From Bradyrhizobium sp. (lineage in GTDB: Bacteria > Pseudomonadota > Alphaproteobacteria > Rhizobiales > Xanthobacteraceae), in the NCBI RefSeq assembly GCF_030697065.1, contig NZ_JAUYQU010000087.1, positions 29,179 through 93,178 of the forward strand: a DNA stretch of 64,000 nucleotides, in the 5' to 3' direction. Shown here one piece after another: positions 43,094 through 51,871 of this stretch (position 1 is its first letter; every line of letters begins with the position of its first letter). The notes under the pieces are model-generated. The model saw only the letters and a list, made by a program, of their open reading frames with translations. It was not told the origin of the DNA and did not search any database. A program made the position numbers and the translations under genes.

Positions 43094-45007
43094 TTAACTT
43101 CCAATTACTCCGCCATCGAGCTTGCGGATCACCACCGTGGCTGAGCGCGGGCGGCCACCCGGCTTCTTGTCGGGCCAGGTCGAGTACTTGCCGGGGTTGG
43201 CCGGGTCGCTGCGCTCCGAGGGGCTCTCACCCGGGTGCTGGATGTTGATGAACATGGTGCGGCCATCCGGCGTGGCGGTGGCGCCCGTGATTTCGCAGCC
43301 ACTGGGGCCGGTCAGGAAACGGCGGATCTCGCCCGTGGCCGGGTCTGCCGCGAGCATCATGTTGTTGCCCATGCGCGCCAGATCACCCTTGCCCATGGCC
43401 GAGGTCGACATGTCGGTCTGGATCCAGAGCACGCCGCGGGCGTCGGTCCACAGGCCGTCGGGGCAGGCAAACAGGTCGCCCTTGACGTTGCCACGGGCCT
43501 CGGCGCGTTCGTTGGCCGGGTCGCCGGCCAGCACGAAGTGGTTCCACTTCATCGTCAGTGCGGAGAAGTCGCCCTCTTCTTTCCAGCGGATGATGTTGCC
43601 CATGCTGTTGTTGGCGCGCGGGTTGGCCGCGTCCAGCCCGGCGTTCTTGCCCACACCCCGGTTGCTGTTGTTGGTCAGGGTGCAGTAGACCCAGCCGTTC
43701 TTGTCCACATCGATCCACTCGGGGCGGTCCATCTTGGTCGCACCCAGCAGGTCGCTGGCCTGGCGGCTCTTGATCAGCACCTCACCGGGGTCGGCAAAGC
43801 CGTTGGCCGCCGTCAGCGGGCCCTGGCCGTGCGTGAGCGGCAGCCACTGGCCGCTGCCGTCGGCATTGAACTTGGCCACGTAGAGCGTGCCGTGGTCCAG
43901 CAGCGTGGCATTGGCGCGGGCGCCGCCACTCTGGATGCGGTCACGACTGACGAACTTGTAGATGTACTCGAAGCGCGCGTCCTCGCCCATGTAGATCACG
44001 GCGCGGCCATCTTTCGTGACCGCTACCGTGGCGCCTTCGTGCACCGAGCGACCCAGCGCCGTGCGCTTGACGGGCGTGGAGGTCGGGTCCATGGGATCGA
44101 TCTCGACCACCCAGCCGAAGCGGTTCGGCTCGTTGGGTTCGCGGGTGGCGTCGAAACGCGCGTCGTGTTCGTGCCAGCGGTAGCCGGCGCCGCCCTTGCG
44201 CAGGCCCCAGCGCGCCTCGTGCGGGCTGGGCTTGTCGCCGCCGCTGAAGTAGTTGATGAAGTTCTCTTCACAGGTCAGGTAGGTGCCCCAGGGCGTGATG
44301 CCGCTGCCGCAGTTGTTGAGCGTGCCCAGCACGCGCTGGCCGGCCGGGTCCGCACTGGTGCGCATCATGGCGTGGCCGGCCGCCGGGCCAGAGACGGCCA
44401 TGGGGGTGGCCGCCGTGATCCGGCGTGCCAGGGACGACGGGCGCACCAACTCCCACTGCGCGCCCTTGCGGGCCACTTCAATGACGGACACGCCGTGCGC
44501 GGCCTGCGACTTGCGCACCTTCTCCGCACTCCAGTTCTGCATGCCGTCGGGGAAGAGCAGGCCGTCGTCGGTGTACTCGTGGTTCATCACCAGCAGGCCG
44601 CGCTGCGCGCCGTCCAGCGGGTAGAAGTGGATACCGTCATGGTGCATGCCCATCTGGGCCTGCTGCTCGTCGGCGCTGTTGCTGGCATCGTCCTTGAAGG
44701 CCCGGCTCATGCCTGCCAGGCCGATGGGCTCGCCCCAGGGCGCGATGACCTGGGCGACATAGCCCTCGGGCACGGTGATCGTGTCAGCGGTGGACACCGG
44801 CACACTCTTGAATCCCAGCAGCGGGCCACCGCCCATGCTGGCGCAGCCAGCCAGCGCGGAAGCGCCGGCCAGGGGCGCCAGCAACTGGCTGATCGCCGCG
44901 CCCAGGCCGCCTTGCAGCAGCGTACGGCGCGTGGGGCTCGAAATATCGTGGATGCTGGGGTTGGAGGAGCGGTTGCTGTCCTCCATGGTGGAGAAATCTT
45001 TGGCCAT
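43094..45007 (-). CDS. phoX: PhoX-family alkaline phosphatase, Tat-exported
   Basis: 637 residues. The N-terminus has a twin-arginine motif (PTRRTLLQG, Arg27-Arg28) and a hydrophobic stretch ending in LAGC (residues 52-55), so the protein may be a Tat-exported lipoprotein. The DUF839/PhoX domain is visible from ITVPEGYVAQVIAPWGEPI, with MGMHHDGIHFYPL, VMNHEYTDD, NNCGSGITPWGTYLTCEENF and the C-terminal ITGATATPDGRTMFINIQHP. PhoX uses calcium and iron to release phosphate from organic esters. It is usually induced by phosphate starvation; no PHO box was sought with certainty. Stands alone. Confidence 0.9.
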   Translation of the reverse strand: MAKDFSTMEDSNRSSNPSIHDISSPTRRTLLQGGLGAAISQLLAPLAGASALAGCASMGGGPLLGFKSVPVSTADTITVPEGYVAQVIAPWGEPIGLAGMSRAFKDDASNSADEQQAQMGMHHDGIHFYPLDGAQRGLLVMNHEYTDDGLLFPDGMQNWSAEKVRKSQAAHGVSVIEVARKGAQWELVRPSSLARRITAATPMAVSGPAAGHAMMRTSADPAGQRVLGTLNNCGSGITPWGTYLTCEENFINYFSGGDKPSPHEARWGLRKGGAGYRWHEHDARFDATREPNEPNRFGWVVEIDPMDPTSTPVKRTALGRSVHEGATVAVTKDGRAVIYMGEDARFEYIYKFVSRDRIQSGGARANATLLDHGTLYVAKFNADGSGQWLPLTHGQGPLTAANGFADPGEVLIKSRQASDLLGATKMDRPEWIDVDKNGWVYCTLTNNSNRGVGKNAGLDAANPRANNSMGNIIRWKEEGDFSALTMKWNHFVLAGDPANERAEARGNVKGDLFACPDGLWTDARGVLWIQTDMSTSAMGKGDLARMGNNMMLAADPATGEIRRFLTGPSGCEITGATATPDGRTMFINIQHPGESPSERSDPANPGKYSTWPDKKPGGRPRSATVVIRKLDGGVIGS

Positions 45008-45134
45008 GGTCTGATCTCGGAGAGGGTTGTTTCAGCCGGTCAAGCGACCGGCCCCAGCCCATTTATAAGTCTGACCGATGACAGCTTGAAGACAGTGCTG
45101 CCACGCGGCAACACCTCAGCGGGTCTCGCCCGGG

Positions 45135-45497
45135 TCAGGCGCTGAACCTGGCGTAGGCTTCTTCGTCCATCAGAGCGTCGAGTTCGGCGGGCGCGGCGAG
45201 CTTGACCTTGTAGAGCCAGCCTTCACCCAAGGGTGCGCTGTTGGCCAGCGAGGGGTCGGCGCGCAGCGCCTCGTTCACCTCGCTCACCGTGCCGCTCACC
45301 GGGGCATAGACGTCGGCGGCCGCCTTGACGGACTCCACCACGCCGGCCACGTCCTTGGCAGCCAGCGTCTTGCCCAGCGCCGGCAACTCCACGAACACGA
45401 TGTCGCCCAGGGTGTCCTGCGCGTGCACGGTGATGCCCACCACGCCAGTATCTCCTTCCACCCGCACCCACACGTGTTCGTCGCTGAACCTGATCAT
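45135..45497 (-). CDS. gcvH: Glycine cleavage system H protein (orphan)
   Basis: 120 residues. The lipoyl domain is complete: VGITVHAQDTLGDIVFVELP and the lipoylated Lys58 in VVESVKAAADVYAP. GcvH shuttles the methylamine group between GcvP and GcvT. No gcvT or gcvP is visible on either side, at least in this window, so the partners are encoded elsewhere or the protein has a role in lipoyl relay. ATG at 45497 (MIRFSDEH) is preferred because GGAGAG is then at normal distance; ATG at 45503 is too close. Confidence 0.93.
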   Translation of the reverse strand: MIRFSDEHVWVRVEGDTGVVGITVHAQDTLGDIVFVELPALGKTLAAKDVAGVVESVKAAADVYAPVSGTVSEVNEALRADPSLANSAPLGEGWLYKVKLAAPAELDALMDEEAYARFSA

Positions 45498-45557
45498 CGC
45501 CATCTCTCCAAGATTGAGGGCGTGATCTTACCTGCCCGGATTGCACCAGGCGCATAA

Positions 45558-45583
45558 AAAAACCGGCCCAGGGGCCGGTTTTT
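45558..45583 (-). terminator. Rho-independent terminator
   Basis: AAAAACCGGCCC, loop AG and GGGCCGGTTTTT form a perfect 12-base stem. It is flanked by A- and T-runs so it can work in both directions. It lies 18 bp after the stop of the leftward RRM-protein gene and separates it from gcvH. Confidence 0.85.
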
Positions 45584-45600
45584 CAGAGGAAGCCGAGACT

Positions 45601-45963
45601 TCAGTAACGGTTGCGGCCACCGCCGCCGCCGCCGGCGCCGCCGCCGTAACCACCACCGCCGCCGCCGCCGCTACGGCCGCCGCCGAAGCCGCCGCCGCCA
45701 CCACCAGTGCGCGGCTCCATCGGACGGGCAACGTTCACGACCATGTCGCGGCCGTCAACGTTCTGGCCATTCATGCCGCGGATGGCAGCTTCGGCTTCCG
45801 CCGGGCTGGACATTTCCACGAAGCCGAAGCCCTTGGAGCGACCGCTGTCGCGGTCCATCATGACCTTGGCGGACTGAACCGAACCAAACTCACCGAATTT
45901 TTGTTGAAGATCGTCGTCCCGCACCGAGTAGGAGAGGTTACCGACATAAAGTTTGCTGCTCAT
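45601..45963 (-). CDS. Glycine-rich RRM RNA-binding protein
   Basis: 120 residues. One RNA recognition motif: RNP2 is KLYVGNLSYSV and RNP1 is SKGFGFVEM; the C-terminal 40 residues are almost pure glycine with Arg, Tyr and Phe (EPRTGGGGGGFGGGRSGG, ending GGRNRY). Such small cold-inducible RNA chaperones occur in cyanobacteria and many beta- and gammaproteobacteria. It ends at a strong terminator and lies upstream of nothing cotranscribed. IF-1 is next, 77 bp away, on the same strand, so both may respond to cold or growth transitions. Confidence 0.92.
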   Translation of the reverse strand: MSSKLYVGNLSYSVRDDDLQQKFGEFGSVQSAKVMMDRDSGRSKGFGFVEMSSPAEAEAAIRGMNGQNVDGRDMVVNVARPMEPRTGGGGGGFGGGRSGGGGGGGYGGGAGGGGGGRNRY

Positions 45964-46040
45964 GATTGAGCCTTTCTAAAAACGCGCCGTGGGTCGCAAT
46001 GCAACTTGTGACGCAGGGGAATGACAGTCCGGATGGCCTG

Positions 46041-46307
46041 TCAACGAAACGTGCGCCGTGCGGGCGCGGGTGCGCCGCCGGTGCGGGGAGGAAGGTGGCG
46101 GAAGGTGATGCGGCCCTTGCCCAGGTCGTAGGGCGAGAGCTCGAGCGACACCTTGTCGCCAGCCAGGATGCGGATGTGATGCTTGCGCATCTTGCCGCCG
46201 GTGTAAGCAATCAGGCTGTGGCCGTTGTCCAGTGTCACGCGAAAGCGCGAATCGGGGAGCACTTCCTCGACCTTGCCTTCCATTTCAATCAGTTCTTCTT
46301 TGGCCAT
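46041..46307 (-). CDS. infA: Translation initiation factor IF-1 with C-terminal extension
   Basis: 88 residues. The OB-fold is complete: [59 protein letters not shown] and GRITFRH. About 16 extra residues ([17 protein letters not shown]) extend beyond the standard 72-residue IF-1. Many Burkholderiales have two infA genes and this extended form is probably the second, isolated copy. It is preceded by a small gene of unknown function and followed by an RRM protein gene. Confidence 0.93.
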   Translation of the reverse strand: MAKEELIEMEGKVEEVLPDSRFRVTLDNGHSLIAYTGGKMRKHHIRILAGDKVSLELSPYDLGKGRITFRHLPPRTGGAPAPARRTFR

Positions 46308-46343
46308 GGGGTTTTCCTCGTGGGTAAGACAGTGTAGGGGGTT

Positions 46344-46586
46344 TCAGGCGGCACAGGCCTGGCGCTGCTGCAGCCAGCTGTGGCCTTCGGCCACGGCGTA
46401 CTGAAGGGCGCTTTCGCGGGTGGCGAATTCGGGCACGAAGCGGTAGACCCGGTCAGAGGTGCCGCGGCCGCTGCCGCTACGGATGGACACGGAAGCCGTG
46501 TAGTGGCCCGATTCGGTGGTTCGGGTGAGGGGTGAGACAAGGTACTTGCCCACCGAGAAAGCATTTTCTAGCGTGGTAATCATCAA
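46344..46586 (-). CDS. Small hypothetical protein
   Basis: 80 residues: MMITTLENAFSVGKYLVSPL, then TESGHYTASVSIRSGSGRGT, VYRFVPEFATRESALQYAVA and EGHSWLQQRQACAA. The pattern suggests a small soluble alpha/beta protein that would form a compact domain (DUF6566-like or similar small stress-related proteins are possible, but I cannot verify). It lies 36 bp upstream of infA on the same strand and so is probably cotranscribed with it. A 388-bp gap, which is mostly leader, lies upstream. Confidence 0.6.
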   Translation of the reverse strand: MMITTLENAFSVGKYLVSPLTRTTESGHYTASVSIRSGSGRGTSDRVYRFVPEFATRESALQYAVAEGHSWLQQRQACAA

Positions 46587-46974
46587 AACTCAGGGCGACG
46601 CGTGTCAGCACGCGGCGCAGGAAACAGTAAAAACCGTCAGCCCTGGGGCTGGACGTTGCGGCACAAGCCGCTTTGGGTGTTCGGTCCAGGGGAAGGAATA
46701 CAGACCGGGGATAGGGCTCGCCGCAGAGGAGGGGAGTTTGACGACCGGGGGCCGTTGGTGGCGGCCAGAAGGTGAGGAGGGCGGCTTGTAGGTGCCGCGA
46801 ACCAAGTCAGACAACAGTCGATGCAAAGGTAAGCAAATCGCAGAGACCGTCGTATTGTACGCGGTATTGTGAAATTGTGCCGGTATATTTTTTACCGCGC
46901 CCGAACGGGCCGGCAGAATGAGCGCTGCGCGCGTCGGGACGAAGCATCTTCCCCGGGCCCACAAGAACCAGAAC
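46587..46974. other. Divergent intergenic region with long leaders
   Basis: 388 bp without a supported gene, between the leftward small-protein/infA unit and the rightward GGDEF gene. It is likely to hold two promoters. The 46841-46895 stretch is AT-richer than its surroundings (repeated GTATTGT at 46851 and 46863, then GGTATATTTTTTACC, a short palindrome at 46882-46896). The leftward side (46587-46800) is long for a leader and may fold, as seen for cold-regulated genes. No known riboswitch was recognised. Confidence 0.4.
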
Positions 46975-48186
46975 ATGAGATACCTGGGCAGTACTTACAT
47001 CGCCGTGGCCATCCTGGTCCTGACCTTTTTGTTGGGGCTGTATGTTGATGTGCGCAGCGAGGACATGCATGTGCGCCACCTGGGCATCAGCACCCGCCTG
47101 GAGCGCATCGTGCGCCTGGAGCAGGAACTCACCAGCCTGCTCAGTGGCGCCGTGCTGGAGGAGAAGCTGCTGCGGGTGAGCCGCTACGACAGCGTCGACG
47201 ACAACCTGACCGCCACGGTAGCGACCGTGGCCGAACTCAGCCGCGAGATGGAGCTCTCGGGGGACATCTCCGTGCTGCTCGATCTGCAGCAAGGCCTGCG
47301 CGTCACCGAAGCGCGCTCCCTGCGCCACATGCGCGCGGGCAACTGGGGCCGGGCACGCGCCGTGCTCTTTGAGGACGACTACGTGCTGGCCAAGAAGATC
47401 TACGAGATCACCACCGAATCCGTGATCAACGCGCTCACCGATGAGCTGGCCGCACGTGCCCGCAGTCTGGAGCAGATGCGCCAGCTGACCCACGGCCTGC
47501 GCCTGGCCGCGCTGGGCCTGCTGCTCTGGGTGGGCTGGATGTTCTCGCGCCGCCTGCGCAGCGAGGTGGCCGAGCAGGCCCGCCTGCACCAGGCCATCGA
47601 AACGGCCAACGAGCAGCTGGAGGCCAGCGTGCGTGAGCGCACGGCCGAGCTGGAGGCCGCCAACCACCAGCTGGCCGAGCTCAGCAGCACCGATGCGCTG
47701 ACCGGCCTGGCCAACCGGCGACGCTTCGACGAGGTCTGGGCGGCCGAATGGCAGCGCGCGGCCCGCGTGGGCCTGCCGCTGGCCCTGGCCCTGATCGACG
47801 TGGACCACTTCAAGGCCTACAACGACCACTATGGCCATCAGGCGGGGGACGCGTGCCTGCGTCAGGTGGCGGAGATCCTGGCGGCCGAGGTGCGCCGCTC
47901 CGGCGAGCTGGTGGCGCGCTATGGCGGCGAGGAGTTCGTGCTTGTGCTGCCCGGCGCCACGGCGGCCGAGGCGTGCGCCGTCGCAGAGCGTATCCGCTGC
48001 GCCGTCCAGGCCCGGTGCATGCCGCATGAACATTCACCGGTGGCGGCCCTGGTCACCGTCAGCATAGGCGTGGCCTCCGGCCTGGTGCAGCGCGCCGAGC
48101 AGGCCGAAGCCCTGCTCAAAGAGGCGGACGGGGCTCTGTACCTCGCCAAGGACCAGGGGCGCAACCGCGTCCTCACGGCCGCCTGA
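46975..48186 (+). CDS. Membrane GGDEF diguanylate cyclase
   Basis: 403 residues. Two membrane helices (YIAVAILVLTFLLGLYV and LRLAALGLLLWVGWMFS) enclose a helical sensor region of about 140 residues, then a short coiled coil (IETANEQLEASVRERTAELE) leads to a GGDEF domain with the intact active site RYGGEEFVLVLP near residue 317. It makes cyclic di-GMP from two GTP. No clear RxxD inhibitory site was found upstream of the GGEEF motif. An alternative start is the ATG at 46918. The next gene, also a c-di-GMP enzyme, follows within 86 bp. Confidence 0.92.
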   Translation: MRYLGSTYIAVAILVLTFLLGLYVDVRSEDMHVRHLGISTRLERIVRLEQELTSLLSGAVLEEKLLRVSRYDSVDDNLTATVATVAELSREMELSGDISVLLDLQQGLRVTEARSLRHMRAGNWGRARAVLFEDDYVLAKKIYEITTESVINALTDELAARARSLEQMRQLTHGLRLAALGLLLWVGWMFSRRLRSEVAEQARLHQAIETANEQLEASVRERTAELEAANHQLAELSSTDALTGLANRRRFDEVWAAEWQRAARVGLPLALALIDVDHFKAYNDHYGHQAGDACLRQVAEILAAEVRRSGELVARYGGEEFVLVLPGATAAEACAVAERIRCAVQARCMPHEHSPVAALVTVSIGVASGLVQRAEQAEALLKEADGALYLAKDQGRNRVLTAA

Positions 48187-48272
48187 GGCCGCCGCGGCTT
48201 GCCATGCCTTTTCCCCTCAGATCGGTGTCGAATAGGGTCGAGGCGCGCGGATCCACGTGTACCATTGCCTGC

Positions 48273-51146
48273 ATGGGTATCGTCCGCCTCTACCGCCGGT
48301 GTGCCAGTCCTGCCGTGTGCCGCAGCGTGCTGCTGGCCTGGGTGCTGCTATTCGCCGGCGCGCAGGCCTCGGCCCAGGAGGCCGGGCGCACACCGGACAC
48401 CGACAAGCAGGTGCTCCTGCTGCTGCAGCCCGGGTACGGACGGCCCGGCGTCGACGCCTATGTGGCCAGCTTCGTCGCCACCTGGCGGGGGCTGGGCATG
48501 CCGGTCGAGAAGGTCTACGTGGAGTACCTGGATCTGGCGCGCAACCCGGACCCCGCTTACCGCAAGCTCAGCCGCGAACTGCTGCTGCACAAGTACGCAA
48601 ACCGGCCGCTGGACCTGATCGTCACCTTCCAGCAGACGCCGCTCAATTTTCTGCTCGAAGAACTGCCGACCCTGAGCCCGATGGCGCCGGTGATCGCCTC
48701 CAACGCGTCCCTCAGTGCCGAGCGGGCCCTGCAGAGCGGGCGGCGCTTCCTGCGCCAGGACGTCAGCTTCGACTACGCCGGCACCCTGGACATCGCCCTC
48801 AAGCTCTTTCCCGCCACAGCCAAGGTGCTGGTGCTGGGCGGCACGGGCGTGCCGGACCTGGCGGCACGGCGTGAAATCGAAGCCCTGGCGCCGCGCTGGC
48901 AGGGCCGGCTGCAGTTCGAGTACACCAATGAGCTGAGCTACGAGCAGATCCTGCAACGCCTGGCCCAGCTGCAGGCCGGCACCATCGTGCTGCGCACCAC
49001 CTTCAACCGCGACGCCGCGGGCAAGGCCTTCAGCTCGGCCGATGTCGGCGTGGCGTTTTCGCGCGTGACCAGTGTGCCCACCTTCTACCTCTTCGACACC
49101 AAGTTCGGCATCGAGTCCAGCGTGGGCGGCATGATGTACGCCATCGGTGCCGAAGGTGAGCGCGCCTCGCGCCTGGGCCACGACATCGTGCAGGATCGGC
49201 TGCAGCTCCAGGAGGCCGTCACCCCGCTGCCCAGCCGCAGCGTGCCGATGTTTGACTGGGCTCAGCTGGAGCGCTGGGGCGCCCACACCTCGGCGCTGCC
49301 GCCCGATAGCGTCATCATCAACCGTCCGCGCAGCCTGTACGAAGAGCATCGCACCCTGGTGCTGGGCACGGGCGCGGCGCTGCTGGTGCTGTCGGGCATG
49401 GTGGTGGTGCTGACCCTGCAGAACCGGCGACGGCGCGTGGCCGAGCAGCAGGCACGGGACAGTGAGGCCGGCGTCAGGATGCTGGTGGAGCACGCGCCCG
49501 AGGCCATCGTCGTCTGCGACCTGGACACGGGCCTGTGCGTGCAGGCCAACCGCAAGGCGGAGCTGCTGTTTGCCAGCACGCGTGAGGAGATCCTGCGGTC
49601 CGAGCTGCTGCGTTTCTTCGCGCCGGATGCGTTCCAGCCCGACGGAATGTCGGTGCAACGCTTCCTCGACACCACCCTCGCCACCCTGCCGCGCGGGCAG
49701 CACGTGGTGCAGGAGTGCCGCGTGCGGCCGGTTGCGGGCGGCGCCGACGTGCTGTGCGAGATGAACCTGCTGCAGATGCCCTCGGACCGGCGCCGGCAGT
49801 TGCGGGTGAGTTTCGTCGACATCACCGAACGCCGCGAGAACGAGGCGCGCATCCACCGTCTGGCCTTCTACGACCCCATGACGGACCTGCCCAACCGGCG
49901 CCTGCTGATGGACCGCATGGGCGTGGCCCTGCACGCCGCGCAGCGCTCGGGTGAATGCACCGCCGTGCTGTTCCTGGACCTGGACCACTTCAAGAATATC
50001 AACGACGCCAGTGGTCATGCGGTGGGCGATGCCTTGCTGCAGCAGGTGGCCGAGCGACTGCGCGGCCTGCTGCGCGAAGAGGACACCGTGGCGCGCATCG
50101 GGGGTGATGAATTCGTCATCCTGCTGCCCCATGTGGGCGGCGACGAGCACGAGGCCGGCCTGCTCGCGCTGGGCGTGGCCGAGAAGATCCGCAGGGCCCT
50201 GCAGCAGCCGGTGGAACTGCAAAACCAGGTCTATGCCTCGGGCTGCAGCATCGGCGTGACGCTGCTGACCTCGCAGAGTCGTTCGGTGGACGACCTGCTG
50301 CGTGAGGCCGACACCGCCATGTACCGTGCCAAGGCTTCCGGGCGCAACGCCATTGCCTTCTACGAGGCGGCGATGCACGCCGAGGTGCAGGAGCGCCTGG
50401 CGCTGGAAGTCGACCTCAAGCACGCCATCGGCAACGGCCAGCTGGACCTGCACCTGCAGTCACAGGTGGATGCGGGTGGCCGCACCTGTGGGGCCGAGCT
50501 GCTGCTGCGCTGGCAGCATCCGGTGCGCGGCTTCGTGTCGCCGGCGCAGTTCATCCCCGTGGCCGAGTCCACCGGGCTGATCCTGGAGCTGGGGCACTGG
50601 GTACTGATGCGGGGCTGCCAGATGCAGATCCAGCTTGCCGCTGCCGGCCACGACATTCCCCTGTCCATCAACATCAGCCCGCGCCAGCTGCGCGAGCACG
50701 ACTTTGTGGCGCAGGTGCGCCGCGTCCTGGCCGAGACGGGCGCCCCGGCGGACAAGCTCATCTTCGAGGTGACCGAAGGTCATCTGGTGGAAGATGTTGA
50801 AAAGATCCTGGTGCGCATGAACGAACTGGCGGCGCTGGGCATACGCTTTTCCATCGACGACTTCGGCACCGGCTACTCCAGCCTGGCCTATCTGAACCGC
50901 ATGCCGCTGTACGAGCTGAAGATCGATCGCAGCTTCGTGCAGGGCCTGCCCGATGACCTGCACGCCCGCGGCATCGTGGAGACCGTGCTGTCCATTGCGC
51001 GCAACTTCTCGCTGCACGTGGTGGCCGAGGGCGTGGAAACCCGGGCCCAGGCCGATTCTCTGAAGCAAAGCGGCTGCCCCAGCCTGCAGGGCTATCTGTA
51101 TGCGCGGCCGGTGCCGCTGCAGGACTGGTTGGCGCAGCAGGCCTGA
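48273..51146 (+). CDS. ABC_sub_bind-PAS-GGDEF-EAL c-di-GMP protein
   Basis: 957 residues. A Sec signal (VCRSVLLAWVLLFAGAQASA) leads to a periplasmic substrate-binding domain of the ABC_sub_bind type (about 40-330). A membrane helix (about 365-385, LVLGTGAALLVLSGMVVVLT) is followed by a PAS domain (400-510), GGDEF (active site RIGGDEFVILLP near 609) and EAL (AELLLRW near 741, SIDDFGTGYSSLAYLNR, YELKIDRSFV). Both catalytic domains look intact, so it may make and break c-di-GMP. The EAL motif reads ELL rather than EAL but keeps the Glu. The start at 48273 is chosen for the signal peptide. Confidence 0.93.
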   Translation: MGIVRLYRRCASPAVCRSVLLAWVLLFAGAQASAQEAGRTPDTDKQVLLLLQPGYGRPGVDAYVASFVATWRGLGMPVEKVYVEYLDLARNPDPAYRKLSRELLLHKYANRPLDLIVTFQQTPLNFLLEELPTLSPMAPVIASNASLSAERALQSGRRFLRQDVSFDYAGTLDIALKLFPATAKVLVLGGTGVPDLAARREIEALAPRWQGRLQFEYTNELSYEQILQRLAQLQAGTIVLRTTFNRDAAGKAFSSADVGVAFSRVTSVPTFYLFDTKFGIESSVGGMMYAIGAEGERASRLGHDIVQDRLQLQEAVTPLPSRSVPMFDWAQLERWGAHTSALPPDSVIINRPRSLYEEHRTLVLGTGAALLVLSGMVVVLTLQNRRRRVAEQQARDSEAGVRMLVEHAPEAIVVCDLDTGLCVQANRKAELLFASTREEILRSELLRFFAPDAFQPDGMSVQRFLDTTLATLPRGQHVVQECRVRPVAGGADVLCEMNLLQMPSDRRRQLRVSFVDITERRENEARIHRLAFYDPMTDLPNRRLLMDRMGVALHAAQRSGECTAVLFLDLDHFKNINDASGHAVGDALLQQVAERLRGLLREEDTVARIGGDEFVILLPHVGGDEHEAGLLALGVAEKIRRALQQPVELQNQVYASGCSIGVTLLTSQSRSVDDLLREADTAMYRAKASGRNAIAFYEAAMHAEVQERLALEVDLKHAIGNGQLDLHLQSQVDAGGRTCGAELLLRWQHPVRGFVSPAQFIPVAESTGLILELGHWVLMRGCQMQIQLAAAGHDIPLSINISPRQLREHDFVAQVRRVLAETGAPADKLIFEVTEGHLVEDVEKILVRMNELAALGIRFSIDDFGTGYSSLAYLNRMPLYELKIDRSFVQGLPDDLHARGIVETVLSIARNFSLHVVAEGVETRAQADSLKQSGCPSLQGYLYARPVPLQDWLAQQA

Positions 51147-51160
51147 GGCCGGGCGCAAAC

Positions 51161-51871
51161 TCAGAGCGCGTTCAGTCGGCGCGTGGCTTCCCGGACCGTC
51201 AGCGCTGACAGGGCAGCTCCGTGCCGCGCCACGAATTGCGTCACGCCCTTCGGATCCCAGCGCGCGTAATCGCGCAGGGCCCAGCCGATGGCCTTGCGGA
51301 TGAAGAAGTCTTCCTCCTGGCCCAGGGCCAGGGCGTAACCGTAGAGGCGTGTGGTGTCGGTCTGCAGCCGCCAGCCCAACTGGTGGATCATGGCGATGCG
51401 GCGCACCCACAGGCTCGCGTGCTGCAGCGCCTCGTCCATCAGGGCTTGCGCGTCGGGTTTGGTCTTGCGGCCTGCCAGCAGCACCTCACCCACCACGCCA
51501 GCCAGGCCGTCCACCGTCTCCCACCAGGGCTCGCACTGTGCCAGGCTCAGCAGCTCGGGGATGTGCTGCAGTGTCAAGCCCCTGGCGTGCCTGGCCAGCA
51601 GATCCACCGCCGTGTAGCGGTACTCGCGCTCGGGCAATTGCCACAGCAGGCTGGCGGCCTGCAGTGCGCCGGCGGCGTCGAAGTGCACCGCGCCCAAACC
51701 CGCCACCGCCGCGCGCCGAACCGGGCTCTGCAGCCCCAGGAAGGGGAACTGCTCGCGCAGGTAGGCGCGCATCTGCTGTGCCCGGCCGGCGTCGGCCAGC
51801 GGTGTCAGTGCGGCCTGTACCCGGGTAACGTAGTCCGCGGGTGCAAGGGCCGCGCCGGCAGGCTTCTTCAA
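51161..51871 (-). CDS. AlkD-like DNA alkylation repair protein
   Basis: 236 residues built of helical HEAT-like repeats. The AlkD family signature is visible: [16 protein letters not shown] at residues 39-54, then [38 protein letters not shown] and [20 protein letters not shown]. AlkD-type glycosylases remove alkylated purines without base flipping. Its start overlaps the hppD stop by four bases (ATGA), so it is translationally coupled to a tyrosine-catabolism gene, an unusual pairing. Confidence 0.88.
   Translation of the reverse strand: MKKPAGAALAPADYVTRVQAALTPLADAGRAQQMRAYLREQFPFLGLQSPVRRAAVAGLGAVHFDAAGALQAASLLWQLPEREYRYTAVDLLARHARGLTLQHIPELLSLAQCEPWWETVDGLAGVVGEVLLAGRKTKPDAQALMDEALQHASLWVRRIAMIHQLGWRLQTDTTRLYGYALALGQEEDFFIRKAIGWALRDYARWDPKGVTQFVARHGAALSALTVREATRRLNAL

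Noticed and set aside
45601..45720. Triplet-like GCC/GGC repeats as a microsatellite or CRISPR-like array
   Set aside because: This is the coding sequence of the glycine-rich tail of the RRM protein.
48348..50453. Leftward 701-codon open frame over the GGDEF-EAL gene
   Set aside because: No domain and biased composition; the GGDEF and EAL motifs are in the rightward frame.
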